A stretch of 64,000 bases of DNA from Teretinema zuelzerae. GTDB taxonomy: Bacteria > Spirochaetota > Spirochaetia > Treponematales > Treponemataceae. Below, in pieces: positions 53,955 through 63,687 of this stretch. The notes under the pieces are model-generated. The model saw nothing but the letters and a program-made list of their open reading frames with translations. It did not search any database and was not told the DNA's origin. Made by a program: the position numbers and the translations under genes. Each line of letters opens with the position of its first letter. Positions within the stretch are counted from its first letter, which is position 1. The DNA lies in assembly GCF_021021555.1 (NCBI RefSeq), contig NZ_JAINWA010000001.1, forward strand, positions 310,001-374,000, in the 5' to 3' direction.

Positions 53955-54779
53955 ATGAATGAAAACAAGCCTACCGCCCGGCGCGTAATGATCATCTCTA
54001 TCGTTGCCCTCGCCCTTTTCTATATCGCGGGCGACTGGGCCGTCTACCTCTTCGGGAAAAGCAAGATCGCACTCGCTCCCGCCTTCCTCTGCGCCGTCGC
54101 TACGGCCAAATACGCGGCGAGCTGCCTATCATTCGCCGTCGTTTGTTCCACGCGGGAAGACAGGCTCGACAACCGCGACTGGTTCTGGCTGTTCTTCGCC
54201 TTCGTCTTTCTCATACTCGCGGACTTCTGCATGGTCTTCCTCTATCCGGTTCTCGCAGCCCTGGACATGAATCCTCCCGCGGAGCTTCAGACAGCGGGAA
54301 TCATCTGCTTCATGGCCGTGCAAACCTGCCTGATCGTCAGGCATGCCCGCAATGTACGGAATCACTACCGCATGATCAGGAACAGCCCTGAACGGAGCGT
54401 AGCGAAGTCTCTTTCCGTCGAGGCAGCCGTCCTCCTTATCGCGGCGATTCCGGTCGTCGCGGCCGCCTATGCGGCAAACAGGAACAGCCTCCCGGTAATG
54501 ATCGTATACGGTATATACGTTGTCCTTTCTCTCGCGGCGGCCTGGACCGTCTTTTTTCACCGGTTCTTTCCCAAGAAAAACTCATGGATGATAGCCCTGG
54601 GCGTAAGCTGCTTCTTCCTCTGCGACGTAAACGTCGGGCTCTCGTTTCTTTCGCCCTTCGCAACCACACTGGTGTGGATGTTCTACACGCCGACCCTCCT
54701 CCTCCTGTCCTCGAGCGGAATCGACTTCGACAAGCGGAGAATCATTTCTATGCGGCGCCGGTATTTCAAGGCCTCATGA
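53955..54779 (+). CDS. Multi-pass membrane protein of unknown function
   Basis: 274 residues with about eight helices. Two pseudo-repeated helices carry an acidic residue (FAFVFLILADFCMVFLYP and VSCFFLCDVNVGLSFLSP), a pattern loosely like YhhN/lysoplasmalogenase proteins but not enough to name it. GAGGAAACGC lies before the start. It begins 42 bases after the cyclase gene in the same direction and may be its membrane partner. Confidence 0.55.
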   Translation: MNENKPTARRVMIISIVALALFYIAGDWAVYLFGKSKIALAPAFLCAVATAKYAASCLSFAVVCSTREDRLDNRDWFWLFFAFVFLILADFCMVFLYPVLAALDMNPPAELQTAGIICFMAVQTCLIVRHARNVRNHYRMIRNSPERSVAKSLSVEAAVLLIAAIPVVAAAYAANRNSLPVMIVYGIYVVLSLAAAWTVFFHRFFPKKNSWMIALGVSCFFLCDVNVGLSFLSPFATTLVWMFYTPTLLLLSSSGIDFDKRRIISMRRRYFKAS

Positions 54780-54845
54780 TGCGCGTGTAATGCGTTAAGC
54801 CGGCTGTTCATTCGGTAAAAAACTCTAAAAATCATCCCGCGGCTT

Positions 54846-54874
54846 TTGCAATCGCTCTTTCCAACTCCTATACT
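54846..54874 (+). promoter_or_regulatory. Promoter of the cache-GGDEF-EAL gene
   Basis: TTGCAA at 54846-54851, 17-base spacer, TATACT at 54869-54874. Confidence 0.65.
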
Positions 54875-54922
54875 GGAATCGGGTGCACCTCATCCTCATT
54901 CCGGTTTCTTAAAAACATACGG

Positions 54923-57241
54923 TTGATAAAAGTGACGAAAACAGTGAAAGCGCATACTGACAATGCCCTAACCGAGCTCAAGCGTATTCCGGTTCTCCCC
55001 CTGGCCGCAGTGATGGCGGCGATACTCGGCATTTCAGCCTTGACCGCATATGTCTATCTGGACGCGGTCGTCGCGGACTCAAAAGAAACCCTCATGGACC
55101 AGCTGGATAGATCCGCGAAGCTGTCGTCTAGCTATCTGAGAAACCGTCTGCGCTTCGTGCGCATTCTCGCGCAGGAAGCATCGACGGAACTTTCCGATAC
55201 ACCGACGGAACGCGAACTTCTCGACCTTTCACGCAAGCTCCAGCTTATCAACACCGCCGGAATCTTTGCCGACGTGGGTTTTATAGACTCCCGATACGAC
55301 TACTACACGTGTAAAGGCGAAAAAATTCCTCTGGAGGAGCTCCCGGGGATAGAGAGGGCTTTCAAGGGCGAAACAGGAATTTCATTGCCGTTTCACGATG
55401 CGGCCTCGAATGAACGGCGGATTATCTTCTTTTCGCCGGTCGTCGTCGACGGCTCTGTCCGCGCAGTGATCGCAGGCAGCCAGCCGACAAACATTCTGGA
55501 AGAACAATTCACCCAGGATTTTATGAAAGGAATGGGCCGATGCTACTTTATCGATTTTCAAGGGAATATCATTCTATACTCCCGATCGTCTCCCTACCGC
55601 GATAAGAAAGCTCTCTTCGATATTCTGGCGGCCTACACGGAGGTTCCTGAAACAGGCTATGAGGAGCTTCGGAGGCAGGCTCTCGATTTTCGCGATTCGA
55701 ACGACCGGATAACCTCCGTCGCGAACAAAAAAGGCGGCTCGCTTATCCTCGGGTATAAGTCCTTTCCCGATTATCCGGACTGGAAGATCCTCTGCATCAT
55801 CGATCAGGACTCCATATTGCGGGGCAGTTTCACCCTGCTCGGGAAGATTTATCTATTCAGCGCCTTCCTGCTGACAGGCGTACTCATTCTTCTCGCGATC
55901 ATCTTCCTGCAGCGGAGCAAGAGCCGCAGCCGCCTCTATCAGGTCGCCTTCATCGACGAGGTAACTGATGGATGGAACTACACCTATTTCAAGAAAAACG
56001 CGTCCTCTCTCATCGATGCGGACGACAGATACTTCATTTTCAGGCTCGATATCGCGCATTTCAAGTACATCAACCGTTCGCTCGGCAACGATACGGGAAA
56101 CCTCGTGCTCAAGGCGGTCTACGACTGCATCCGCTCGCATGAGGGCTCTAATCCCTGCCTGCTCGCCTCCCGCGTCATCAACGACGAGTTCATCGCTTTA
56201 TGCCGGGACGACGATCCTGCCAATCCCGATCCGGCGAAACAGCTGATCGCGGAGCTGAACCGGCTGCCGAAGGCCAGAGGATTCTCCTGCAACCTGCAAT
56301 ACTACATAGGAGCGAGCAGAGTTCCCCCGGGAGAAACAGATCTTGAGCGGACCACGGACTTCGCCTATGTCGCCCAGAAAAATTATGAGAAGGCGGCGGT
56401 AAAAAAACAATACCTGTTCGACACGGCCATGTTCAGAGCGTCCCACATGGAAGACATCATCGAATCCCATATGGAGGAAGCGCTTTTAGCGGGAGAATTC
56501 CGGGTATTCCTGCAGCCGAAGGTGGACATAGCCACCGGCAGAACAGTCAACGCGGAAGCTCTGATACGCTGGGACAGTCCCAGGTTCGGCTTTATGTCGC
56601 CGGACGAATTCGTCCCTCTTTTCGAGCGGAACGGTTTCATCCAGCGGCTGGATTTCTATGTTCTCGACACCGTCTGTTCCTGGATGAAGGAACGGATCAA
56701 GCAGAGGCTCCCCTATGTGCCGATATCGGTCAATCAATCGCGCCTCCATTGCTACAATAATGAGTATATTACCCAGGTGCTGGACATAACGACGAGGCAT
56801 TCGGTGCCGTTCAGGGATATCGAGTTTGAAATCACTGAAAGCGTGGTGCTGGAGAACATCGAAACCCTCGCCCGGTATTTCGCGGCGCTCAGATCTCTCG
56901 GTTTCAAGATTTCCATCGATGATTTCGGCTCGGGCAATACGGCGCTGAGCTTCCTGAAAAGCCTCGACGTGGATATCGTAAAAATAGATAAATCGCTCAT
57001 CGACGACGCGGAAAGTTCACACAAGAGGCGGACGATGATGAAGCATATCATCGCGATGAGCCATGAGTTGGGAATGGAAGTGGTGTGCGAGGGCGTCGAA
57101 ACGAGGAGCCAGCTCGATATTGTGCGGTCGATGGGCTGCGATATCGTTCAGGGCTATTACTACTCAAAGGCCCTCTCCAAGGACGATTTTTTCACGATCA
57201 TCAACGACGAGTTCGCCGAATCCCAGGCATCAATCTGTTAG
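54923..57241 (+). CDS. Cache sensor protein with degenerate GGDEF and EAL domains
   Basis: About 772 residues. TM1 (LPLAAVMAAILGISALTAYVYL), periplasmic Cache-type sensor at about 50-300 (GIFADVGFIDSRYDYYT, IIFFSPVVVDGSVRAVIAGS), TM2, a GGDEF-like domain at about 340-500 with INDEF where GGDEF should be, and an EAL domain at about 522-765 with AEALIRW, SVNQSRLH, EFEITES, SIDDFGSGN, VKIDKSLI and CEGVET. The last set is what an active c-di-GMP phosphodiesterase needs. Start uncertain: TTG 54923 or GTG 54932, both without a clear ribosome site. The YjfB motility gene follows 41 bases later. Confidence 0.87.
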   Translation: MIKVTKTVKAHTDNALTELKRIPVLPLAAVMAAILGISALTAYVYLDAVVADSKETLMDQLDRSAKLSSSYLRNRLRFVRILAQEASTELSDTPTERELLDLSRKLQLINTAGIFADVGFIDSRYDYYTCKGEKIPLEELPGIERAFKGETGISLPFHDAASNERRIIFFSPVVVDGSVRAVIAGSQPTNILEEQFTQDFMKGMGRCYFIDFQGNIILYSRSSPYRDKKALFDILAAYTEVPETGYEELRRQALDFRDSNDRITSVANKKGGSLILGYKSFPDYPDWKILCIIDQDSILRGSFTLLGKIYLFSAFLLTGVLILLAIIFLQRSKSRSRLYQVAFIDEVTDGWNYTYFKKNASSLIDADDRYFIFRLDIAHFKYINRSLGNDTGNLVLKAVYDCIRSHEGSNPCLLASRVINDEFIALCRDDDPANPDPAKQLIAELNRLPKARGFSCNLQYYIGASRVPPGETDLERTTDFAYVAQKNYEKAAVKKQYLFDTAMFRASHMEDIIESHMEEALLAGEFRVFLQPKVDIATGRTVNAEALIRWDSPRFGFMSPDEFVPLFERNGFIQRLDFYVLDTVCSWMKERIKQRLPYVPISVNQSRLHCYNNEYITQVLDITTRHSVPFRDIEFEITESVVLENIETLARYFAALRSLGFKISIDDFGSGNTALSFLKSLDVDIVKIDKSLIDDAESSHKRRTMMKHIIAMSHELGMEVVCEGVETRSQLDIVRSMGCDIVQGYYYSKALSKDDFFTIINDEFAESQASIC

Positions 57242-57282
57242 TTAAAGTTGACATCATCCCTGGATAAGCTTATTATACAGGT

Positions 57283-57468
57283 ATGGATATTACATCGCTT
57301 TCGACAAGCCTGAGTCGGCAGTCTGTACAGCAGTCCGCTTCCCTTCAGGTGCAGAAGATGGCCATGGACGGAGCCAAGGAACAGGGCGCCGATCTGGCGC
57401 GGATGATGGAGTCTACCCGCGCAATCACCGATCCCGCCCTGGGCAGCCGCGTGGACATTCTCGCGTAA
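57283..57468 (+). CDS. YjfB family putative motility protein
   Basis: 61 residues: MDITSLSTSLSRQSVQQSAS, then VQKMAMDGAKEQGADLARMM, the short amphipathic pattern of the YjfB family, small proteins found in flagellated Gram-positives and spirochaetes and often in motility regulons. It follows the phosphodiesterase gene by 41 bases and precedes a strong terminator, which fits a c-di-GMP/motility link. TTATAC at about 57272 could be its own -10. Confidence 0.75.
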   Translation: MDITSLSTSLSRQSVQQSASLQVQKMAMDGAKEQGADLARMMESTRAITDPALGSRVDILA

Positions 57469-57519
57469 TAATCGGCTCCCGATGCACCGCACAGCGCGGA
57501 AGCATTCCGGAACCGCCGA

Positions 57520-57561
57520 AGCAGTCCGACAAGCAACAGCTTGCCGGGCTGCTTTTTTTTT
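57520..57561 (+). terminator. Terminator after yjfB
   Basis: AGCAG...ACAAGC / GCTTG...CTGCT hairpin (57520-57553) followed by eight Ts. Confidence 0.85.
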
Positions 57562-57587
57562 GCCACGCGCTGATTTTCTCCGGACAT

Positions 57588-57620
57588 AAAAAAACCGCCC
57601 GCCGGTAAACCGACGGACGG
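57588..57620 (-). terminator. Terminator of the Ig-like lipoprotein gene, with a second hairpin upstream of it
   Basis: On the minus strand CCGTCCGTCGG (57620-57610), TTTA loop and CCGGCGGGCGG (57605-57595), followed by seven Ts. A second perfect inverted repeat, CCTGCTCGGG / CCCGAGCAGG, lies at about 57633-57656 between the stop codon and this terminator. Confidence 0.85.
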
Positions 57621-57668
57621 CCGCATCACGCCCCTGCTCGGGGGGGCCCGAGCAGGAACGGGTGATGG

Positions 57669-60600
57669 TTAGAGGTTGAGCCTGAGCGCCTGGTTTCCTG
57701 CGGTCAAGGGATCCATATCGACTATGTTACCGGCTGCGTCGGTAAGTGTAATCGACAGAGTACCTGTGATATCTGCAGTTACGTTAGCGCCTACGATGAC
57801 ATACAGGGTATATTCATTATCCGCGGTCTGAACCAGCGAGGCAGAACCTCCGGCTGACGGAGTACCTGACAAACTTGCCAGCATATTCTCTCCGCCGATA
57901 GTCACGGTGTAAGTATAACGTGCAGCCAAGGGATTTCCGGCATTGGCGCCTATCGCGATATCTACAATTCCGTCTGCAGGAACCGCGGCGGCGTTGAGTA
58001 GAACGTCACCATTCAAAGGCGCGACTCCGTCGACGAAGGAAAGCGCAGTCGACCAAAGCGAATCGAACCGGTCAGCGGCAGTCGCTTTCGCCCGGATTTG
58101 AATTGTTTCACCGGATACAATCAATACTCCAGGAGTTACCGTGTAGTAAGCTACTGTAGCGTTCTCTCCGGACATCACCGCGTTCACCGCAGCGATATCC
58201 TGCCAGAAGTTGTCGTCGTCGAGCTTGTACTGGAACGCGAAGGCATCCGCGTCGGCATTCTTGGCAACGGTAAGGTAGAAAGCGCCCTCTCCGTTATCGT
58301 AAGCGGAACGTCCGTCTGTAACCGTTTTATGCAGGGTATCCAGAGCCAGGGTCGGTGCGGCGAGAGCAGCATTTTTCGCAGTCGTGAACGCGATGGTTCC
58401 GGTCGTAGAATTGCCGACGCTGAAGCCGGTCGCGTGGAAAACCGTGTACGCGAGAGAATACGCGGTTCCGGCTTTGAGAGCCGCTCCCGGGGTCAGCGTT
58501 ACTACGGTTCCGGCGGCGTTGTACGCTACAGCAAGGTCGATTTCATTCGCGCCTTGAGTAAGGGTATAATCCGCTGCGAAATCTCCGGTCGCAGACTGGT
58601 TTACGGCGCGGTCGAAGGTCAGCGTAAACGATGTAGTCGCAGGGTCGAGAGTCGTGGTCGGTACGCCGGCCAGATACAGGCTGCTGGCGGTGAGAACGAG
58701 CTTCGGAGTGGAAGCGGTGGTGAAAGCAACCGTGTCGGTAACAGAGATGATACCGTCGGCGCTTCCGTACACGGTGTATGCAAGAGTATACACCGTGCCT
58801 TCGATCAAATCGGTGACGGGATCAAAAGTGAAGGTGAGGTTGTCTGTAGTCGTTGCGGTAACCGGCACAATGGTCGGTCCGGCACCATATCTCAGCTCGA
58901 ATACGGGAGCGGGAGAGGTTTGAACCGCGCGGTTGAACGTAATTGACGGATTGCCGGTAATGGCGAATTCAGCGTTGCTTACAACGGTAGTATAGGTCGA
59001 TCCGGTCGCCCAGAGGTTCGAGTTTGTCAGATAGAGCATGTAGTCCGGAGCATACGTAAAGCGCATCTGAGCAACGTTGAATCCGTCTGGTGCGGTTCCG
59101 CTATAAGCGGCATCTGGATCGCCGGTAATACCGGAAGATACGCTATAGCGAATCTCGTATACATTTCCGGCCTCAAGCGCTACGGTCGGGGTCGCGGTGA
59201 GAGTTCTCGCGGTCGCGTCGAGCGCGATGGTCGCGGGAACAGACGCTCCGTCCGTCACGTTATAAAGCGAAGTCAGGCTTGCGTTATAGCGCACGGGAAC
59301 CTGGTCGAAGGTGACGGAATAACTGGTTGTCGTATACGGAACATACGCGGGAGTCATGGAATCGTCGAGCCAGGAGCAGTCGGTAAGGCGGATTCCGCCC
59401 TGTACGACAAAGTCGATATCAGGATTGATGAGGGCGCTTCCATCGGTTGCTGCCCAATCGGTGATGTCAAGATTTACTGTAGCGCCCTTGGGGAAGGAAG
59501 CTACAGGAACAATCTCGGCAGAAAGTCCGTCGGCGGCGAGAGTAACGGAAGCAGCTCTGGTGCTCCAATTCGTTGCAGTGAAGGAAACGCCGTAGGTGCT
59601 TACGGTGGTCGCGTCGAGCGCCTTGCTGAAGGTCAGCGTTATGGGCGCGGGAGTGCTCGTCGCGGTAAGCGGATTCATCGGAACGACAGAACCGTCCACG
59701 GTGGTCTGGGGAGTCCAGCCGGTCACGCGGGCCCGATTATCGATCTCGGCGTAGATCGTGCCGAAATTATTGTAAGAATTCGCAACAAGGGTGGGGCCTA
59801 CTTGCAAATATTCCAGATTATTGAAGTTCTTGCTGATCACAAGATACGCCATGCCACTGGCATCGCTCGCGCCACCGGATGTAGCGGATTGAATGGAAAC
59901 GGTCGCGTAAGTGGTATCCGCATCGTCGGTATCGGCGAAGAATACGGGTAGGGGATTTGCCGATGTATTCGGTGCGACGACAGAATCGCTGAAGGTGAAG
60001 TTTCCGGTCGCGTCAGTCAGAGCGTATACGATTGTCTCGGTCAAACCGGTGGTGAATGTTCCATTCTTAAAGCGGAACGCAACCTTCGAACCTTCAGGAG
60101 GAGGAACGGCGCCGGCAGTGCCGTCGTCGAGGTCGCGGACGACAAGAATCCTGCCCTGAGCGCGGCCGTTCAAGGGATACATGGTGATCGCGCCCATGTC
60201 GTAGCCGCACTCGAATCCGCCGACTGTCGTATCGTACGAAACGTACACGACGGGATCGGTATCGTCGGAATCGGTATCGACGCTCACCTCTTTAACCTTT
60301 GAGGTAACATTGATCGGATATACATATGCATTTCCATTAAGGATGATAGTATACGTATCATTGGTAACCGCGGCAAACGTCGGAATGGTGATTTGCCGTA
60401 CATACGGAAGATAGCCGTCTTTCTTGACGACGATGGTCATCTTGCCGTTGTCGAAAGCGGAATTGATCACTTCAAGCTCGAACTGCCCGCTGCTGTTAAC
60501 AGAGGATGATTTCAAAGCCCTGCTTCCCACCGCAACAGAAGCGGTGTCCCCGTCGCTGAAACCGACAGACGCGCTGGTGATCAAATCGCCCTTGAAATCC

Positions 60601-60746
60601 TTCACAAGCCCGGTCACTACCACAGAAACCTGGTTAGGCGAAAGAGTCGTCGACGAAGACGAACCCGAATCTCCATCCTGCGAACAGGAAATGAACAGAG
60701 ATGCCACAATTGCCGTAACGGCAAGAATTGTGCCAAACTTTTTCAT
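57669..60746 (-). CDS. Large surface lipoprotein with bacterial Ig-like (Big_5/SbsA-type) domains
   Basis: 1025 residues. Lipoprotein signal MKKFGTILAVTAIVASLFIS then C. Residues about 40-135 look like a carboxypeptidase-regulatory/Ig-like domain (VVVTGLVKDFKGDLITSASV...DGYLPYVRQITI). Then come several repeats of the Big_5 type, each with a TFSKALDATT- or TFDRAVN-like core: PITLTFSKALDATTVSTYGV, SITFNRAVQTSPAPVFELRY, SFTLTFDRAVNQSATGDFAA. These are cell-surface, often calcium- or S-layer-related folds. AAGGAG precedes the start; an 8-bp hairpin lies in the leader. It stands alone with a strong terminator. Confidence 0.78.
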   Translation of the reverse strand: MKKFGTILAVTAIVASLFISCSQDGDSGSSSSTTLSPNQVSVVVTGLVKDFKGDLITSASVGFSDGDTASVAVGSRALKSSSVNSSGQFELEVINSAFDNGKMTIVVKKDGYLPYVRQITIPTFAAVTNDTYTIILNGNAYVYPINVTSKVKEVSVDTDSDDTDPVVYVSYDTTVGGFECGYDMGAITMYPLNGRAQGRILVVRDLDDGTAGAVPPPEGSKVAFRFKNGTFTTGLTETIVYALTDATGNFTFSDSVVAPNTSANPLPVFFADTDDADTTYATVSIQSATSGGASDASGMAYLVISKNFNNLEYLQVGPTLVANSYNNFGTIYAEIDNRARVTGWTPQTTVDGSVVPMNPLTATSTPAPITLTFSKALDATTVSTYGVSFTATNWSTRAASVTLAADGLSAEIVPVASFPKGATVNLDITDWAATDGSALINPDIDFVVQGGIRLTDCSWLDDSMTPAYVPYTTTSYSVTFDQVPVRYNASLTSLYNVTDGASVPATIALDATARTLTATPTVALEAGNVYEIRYSVSSGITGDPDAAYSGTAPDGFNVAQMRFTYAPDYMLYLTNSNLWATGSTYTTVVSNAEFAITGNPSITFNRAVQTSPAPVFELRYGAGPTIVPVTATTTDNLTFTFDPVTDLIEGTVYTLAYTVYGSADGIISVTDTVAFTTASTPKLVLTASSLYLAGVPTTTLDPATTSFTLTFDRAVNQSATGDFAADYTLTQGANEIDLAVAYNAAGTVVTLTPGAALKAGTAYSLAYTVFHATGFSVGNSTTGTIAFTTAKNAALAAPTLALDTLHKTVTDGRSAYDNGEGAFYLTVAKNADADAFAFQYKLDDDNFWQDIAAVNAVMSGENATVAYYTVTPGVLIVSGETIQIRAKATAADRFDSLWSTALSFVDGVAPLNGDVLLNAAAVPADGIVDIAIGANAGNPLAARYTYTVTIGGENMLASLSGTPSAGGSASLVQTADNEYTLYVIVGANVTADITGTLSITLTDAAGNIVDMDPLTAGNQALRLNL

Positions 60747-60763
60747 AAAAGCTCCTTAAAGCT

Positions 60764-60784
60764 ATACCCGCTTTCTGCGGGTAT
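60764..60784 (-). other. Leader hairpin in front of the Ig-like lipoprotein gene
   Basis: ATACCCGC (60764-60771) and GCGGGTAT (60777-60784) form a perfect 8-bp stem with a five-base loop, ending about 18 bases before the start codon. It could affect mRNA stability or initiation. Confidence 0.5.
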
Positions 60785-60987
60785 TCATAAAATCAAGCGC
60801 GGAGGATGGAACGGATGAGGTGGGAAAATGAATTGTCGAATACTTTTTGCCATATCAAAACCGTTACATAATAATCCGAACTTTTTTTTCGGCAACGCCG
60901 ATGGGTATAAGTGTAAGCCAATGCAATTCAATTTTCATGGAATCGGTAAATAAAAAGTAAATTAATCAGATTTACACACTGAATAAA

Positions 60988-61017
60988 TTGACACTATTTG
61001 AGATATTTGATTTTATA
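60988..61017 (+). promoter_or_regulatory. Distal candidate promoter of glgP
   Basis: TTGACA at 60988-60993, 18-base spacer, TTTATA at 61012-61017. The rest of the gap 60785-60987 is AT-rich and shows no gene. Confidence 0.5.
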
Positions 61018-61026
61018 CGGTGTTTT

Positions 61027-61055
61027 TTGCCTTCTCGGGGCGGATCTACTATACT
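61027..61055 (+). promoter_or_regulatory. Proximal promoter of glgP
   Basis: TTGCCT at 61027-61032, 17-base spacer, TATACT at 61050-61055; predicted transcript starts about 13 bases before the ATG, just at the AAAGAGG ribosome site. Confidence 0.6.
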
Positions 61056-61074
61056 CCGTGGAAAGAGGTATCCC

Positions 61075-63543
61075 ATGGCTGAAAACAAACTGAATCCGAA
61101 ACTCGGAATGGACGCGGCTTCCCTAAAAAAATCATTGGAAAATCATATACGCTTTACCCTCGGAAAAGACCAGTATACGTCGACCACCTACGACCGATAC
61201 AGCGGTTTGGCCCTGGCGACACGAGACCGGCTGATAGAACGGTGGATTCAAACCCAGCAAACCTACTACGACAAAAACGCGAAGCGGGTGTACTACCTCT
61301 CCCTTGAATTTCTTTTGGGAAGAACGCTCGGAAACAGCCTGATGAACCTCGGACTCCAAAAAGAAGCCGAAAAAACCGCTCAGGAGCTCGGCTATTCGCT
61401 CGAAGAGCTGCGGGAAAAGGAATGGGACGCGGGACTCGGTAACGGGGGACTTGGAAGGCTCGCGGCCTGTTTCCTCGACTCCCTGGCTACTATGGAGCTC
61501 CCCGCCGTCGGATACGGCATACGCTACGATTACGGCATCTTCTTTCAAAGCATTCGCGACGGCTGGCAGGTGGAAACTCCCGACAACTGGCTCAGGTTCG
61601 GCAATGTATGGGAATTTCCCCGGCCGGAGTTCACCTGCGTCGTCCACTTCTATGGAAGAACGGAAGACTGGCTCGACGAAAACGGATGGAAACGCAAACG
61701 CTGGGTAGACGCGGAGGAAATCGTCGCCGTCGCCTACGACACGCCGGTTCCCGGATACGGAAACAACACGGTGAACAATCTCCGCCTCTGGTCAGCGAAG
61801 GCGTCCAGGGAATTCGACCTCAACTATTTCAACGGCGGAGACTACATTCAGGCGGTCGCCGCCAAGGCCACCTCGGAGAACATTACCAAGGTGCTCTATC
61901 CCAACGACAACGTGTTCGAAGGCAAGGAACTCCGTCTCAAACAGGAATACTTTTTCGTATCGGCGACCATTCAAGATATATTCAGACGGTACAAAAAAAC
62001 GCACAAAACCTTCGACCAATTCCCGGATAAGGTCGCGATTCAGCTCAACGACACGCACCCGGCCATCGCTATCGCCGAACTGATGCGCATCCTCGTCGAC
62101 ATCGAACGGCTCGACTGGGACGCGGCCTGGAACATCACCGTGCAGACGTTCGGCTATACGAACCACACCATCCTGCCGGAAGCCCTGGAAAAGTGGTCGG
62201 TAGGCCTGCTCGGCCGCGTGCTCCCCCGCCATCTGGAAATAATCTACGAAATCAACAGCCGCTTTCTCGACGGCGTGAGGGAACGCTATCCGGCGGACCC
62301 TGATCTGTGGCGGGATCTTTCCATCATCGAAGAAGGCGAAGACAAGAAGATCCGCATGGCGAACCTTGCGATAGTCGGCAGCCATTCGCTCAACGGAGTG
62401 GCGGCCCTCCATACGGAAATTCTCAAAAAATCGGTCTTTCCGGGCTTCTATCGCCTCTGGCCTGAAAAGTTCAACAATAAAACGAACGGAGTTACGCAGC
62501 GCCGATGGCTGAAGCTCTGCAACCCGGAACTCTCGGCCCTCATCTCCTCGAAAATCGGAGAAGGATGGATCACGAATCTGGGAGAACTGCGCAAACTCGA
62601 GCCGTTCGCAGAAGATTCCGGTTTCAGGAACGAGTGGGCGCAGGTAAAGAAAAAGAAAAAAGAGCAGCTTGCGGCCTATATTCTGAGCAGGAATAATATC
62701 GAGGTGAATCCGGAGTCCCTCTTCGACATTCAGGTTAAGCGCCTCCATGAATACAAACGCCAATTGCTGAACGCCCTCCATGTCGTCACCCTCTATAACC
62801 GGATAATCGACAATCCCGCGGCAGACCATGTGCCCAGAACTGTTATTTTCGCCGGCAAGGCGGCGCCCGGCTACTGGATGGCCAAGCTCATCATCAAGCT
62901 CATCACCTCCATCGCGGACAAGGTCAATTCAGACCCGCGCGTGGGAGACCTTCTGAAAGTCGTGTTCCTCAGGAATTACGCGGTTTCCAACGCAGAAAAA
63001 ATCATTCCAGCCGCGAACCTTTCCGAGCAGATTTCAACCGCGGGAACCGAGGCGTCCGGAACGGGAAACATGAAATTCGCACTGAACGGAGCCCTCACCA
63101 TCGGCACCCTGGACGGAGCGAACATCGAGATCCTCGAGGAAGTCGGTAAAGACAACATCTTCATTTTCGGCCTCGATTCCACGGGAGTTTCGGCCCTCAA
63201 ATCAAAGGGATACGATCCGTACTACTACTACAATAAAAACCGCGAACTGTACCGGATACTCAACCAGATACGGCAGGGATTTTTTTCGCCCGACCAGGTC
63301 GACCGCTTCGCTCCCCTTGCCGACGCGCTGCTGTCGAACGGTGACACGTATATGCTCCTTGCCGACTACGACTCGTACATCGCCTGCCAGGACCGGGCAG
63401 CGAAGCTGTGGAAGGATCAGGACGCATGGAACAAAAGTTCTATTCTCAACACGGCCCGAATGGGAAAGTTCTCTACCGATAGAACGATTGCGGAATACGC
63501 GAAGGATATCTGGAAGGTGCATCCGGTGCACATCGATTTTTAA
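61075..63543 (+). CDS. glgP: Glycogen/maltodextrin phosphorylase
   Basis: 822 residues, GT35 family. It releases glucose-1-phosphate from alpha-1,4-glucans using PLP and phosphate. Motifs: YYLSLEFLLGRTLGNSLMNLG, DAGLGNGGLGRLAACFLDS, LNDTHPAIAIAELMR, FNNKTNGVTQRRWL and EASGTGNMKFALNGALTIGT with the PLP lysine in NMKF. The start at 61075 (MAENKLNPK) has AAAGAGG upstream; the earlier start lies on the promoter. Length is typical. A tRNA gene lies 17 bases beyond its stop on the other strand. Confidence 0.96.
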   Translation: MAENKLNPKLGMDAASLKKSLENHIRFTLGKDQYTSTTYDRYSGLALATRDRLIERWIQTQQTYYDKNAKRVYYLSLEFLLGRTLGNSLMNLGLQKEAEKTAQELGYSLEELREKEWDAGLGNGGLGRLAACFLDSLATMELPAVGYGIRYDYGIFFQSIRDGWQVETPDNWLRFGNVWEFPRPEFTCVVHFYGRTEDWLDENGWKRKRWVDAEEIVAVAYDTPVPGYGNNTVNNLRLWSAKASREFDLNYFNGGDYIQAVAAKATSENITKVLYPNDNVFEGKELRLKQEYFFVSATIQDIFRRYKKTHKTFDQFPDKVAIQLNDTHPAIAIAELMRILVDIERLDWDAAWNITVQTFGYTNHTILPEALEKWSVGLLGRVLPRHLEIIYEINSRFLDGVRERYPADPDLWRDLSIIEEGEDKKIRMANLAIVGSHSLNGVAALHTEILKKSVFPGFYRLWPEKFNNKTNGVTQRRWLKLCNPELSALISSKIGEGWITNLGELRKLEPFAEDSGFRNEWAQVKKKKKEQLAAYILSRNNIEVNPESLFDIQVKRLHEYKRQLLNALHVVTLYNRIIDNPAADHVPRTVIFAGKAAPGYWMAKLIIKLITSIADKVNSDPRVGDLLKVVFLRNYAVSNAEKIIPAANLSEQISTAGTEASGTGNMKFALNGALTIGTLDGANIEILEEVGKDNIFIFGLDSTGVSALKSKGYDPYYYYNKNRELYRILNQIRQGFFSPDQVDRFAPLADALLSNGDTYMLLADYDSYIACQDRAAKLWKDQDAWNKSSILNTARMGKFSTDRTIAEYAKDIWKVHPVHIDF

Positions 63544-63560
63544 AATACAAAACGCGCCGC

Positions 63561-63632
63561 AGCGGATGAAGGGAGTCGAACCCTCGTCACGAGCTTGGGA
63601 AGCTCGGGTAATAGCCGTTATACGACATCCGC
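63561..63632 (-). tRNA. tRNA-Gly(CCC)
   Basis: On the minus strand the acceptor stem GCGGATG / CATCCGC, anticodon arm CGAGC-TTCCCAA-GCTCG (anticodon CCC) and T arm GAGGG-TTCGACT-CCCTT are all complete, and the discriminator is T as in bacterial glycine tRNAs. No CCA is encoded. The acceptor stem is extended by ten further base pairs into the flanks. Confidence 0.93.
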
Positions 63633-63687
63633 TGCGGCGCGTCTTGCACGTTTATTCTGCGCCAAAGAAATTCTTTTGTCAACGCTC

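Noticed and set aside
53955-54779. YhhN/lysoplasmalogenase assignment
   Set aside because: Helix number fits, but the conserved family motif is not clear enough to name it.
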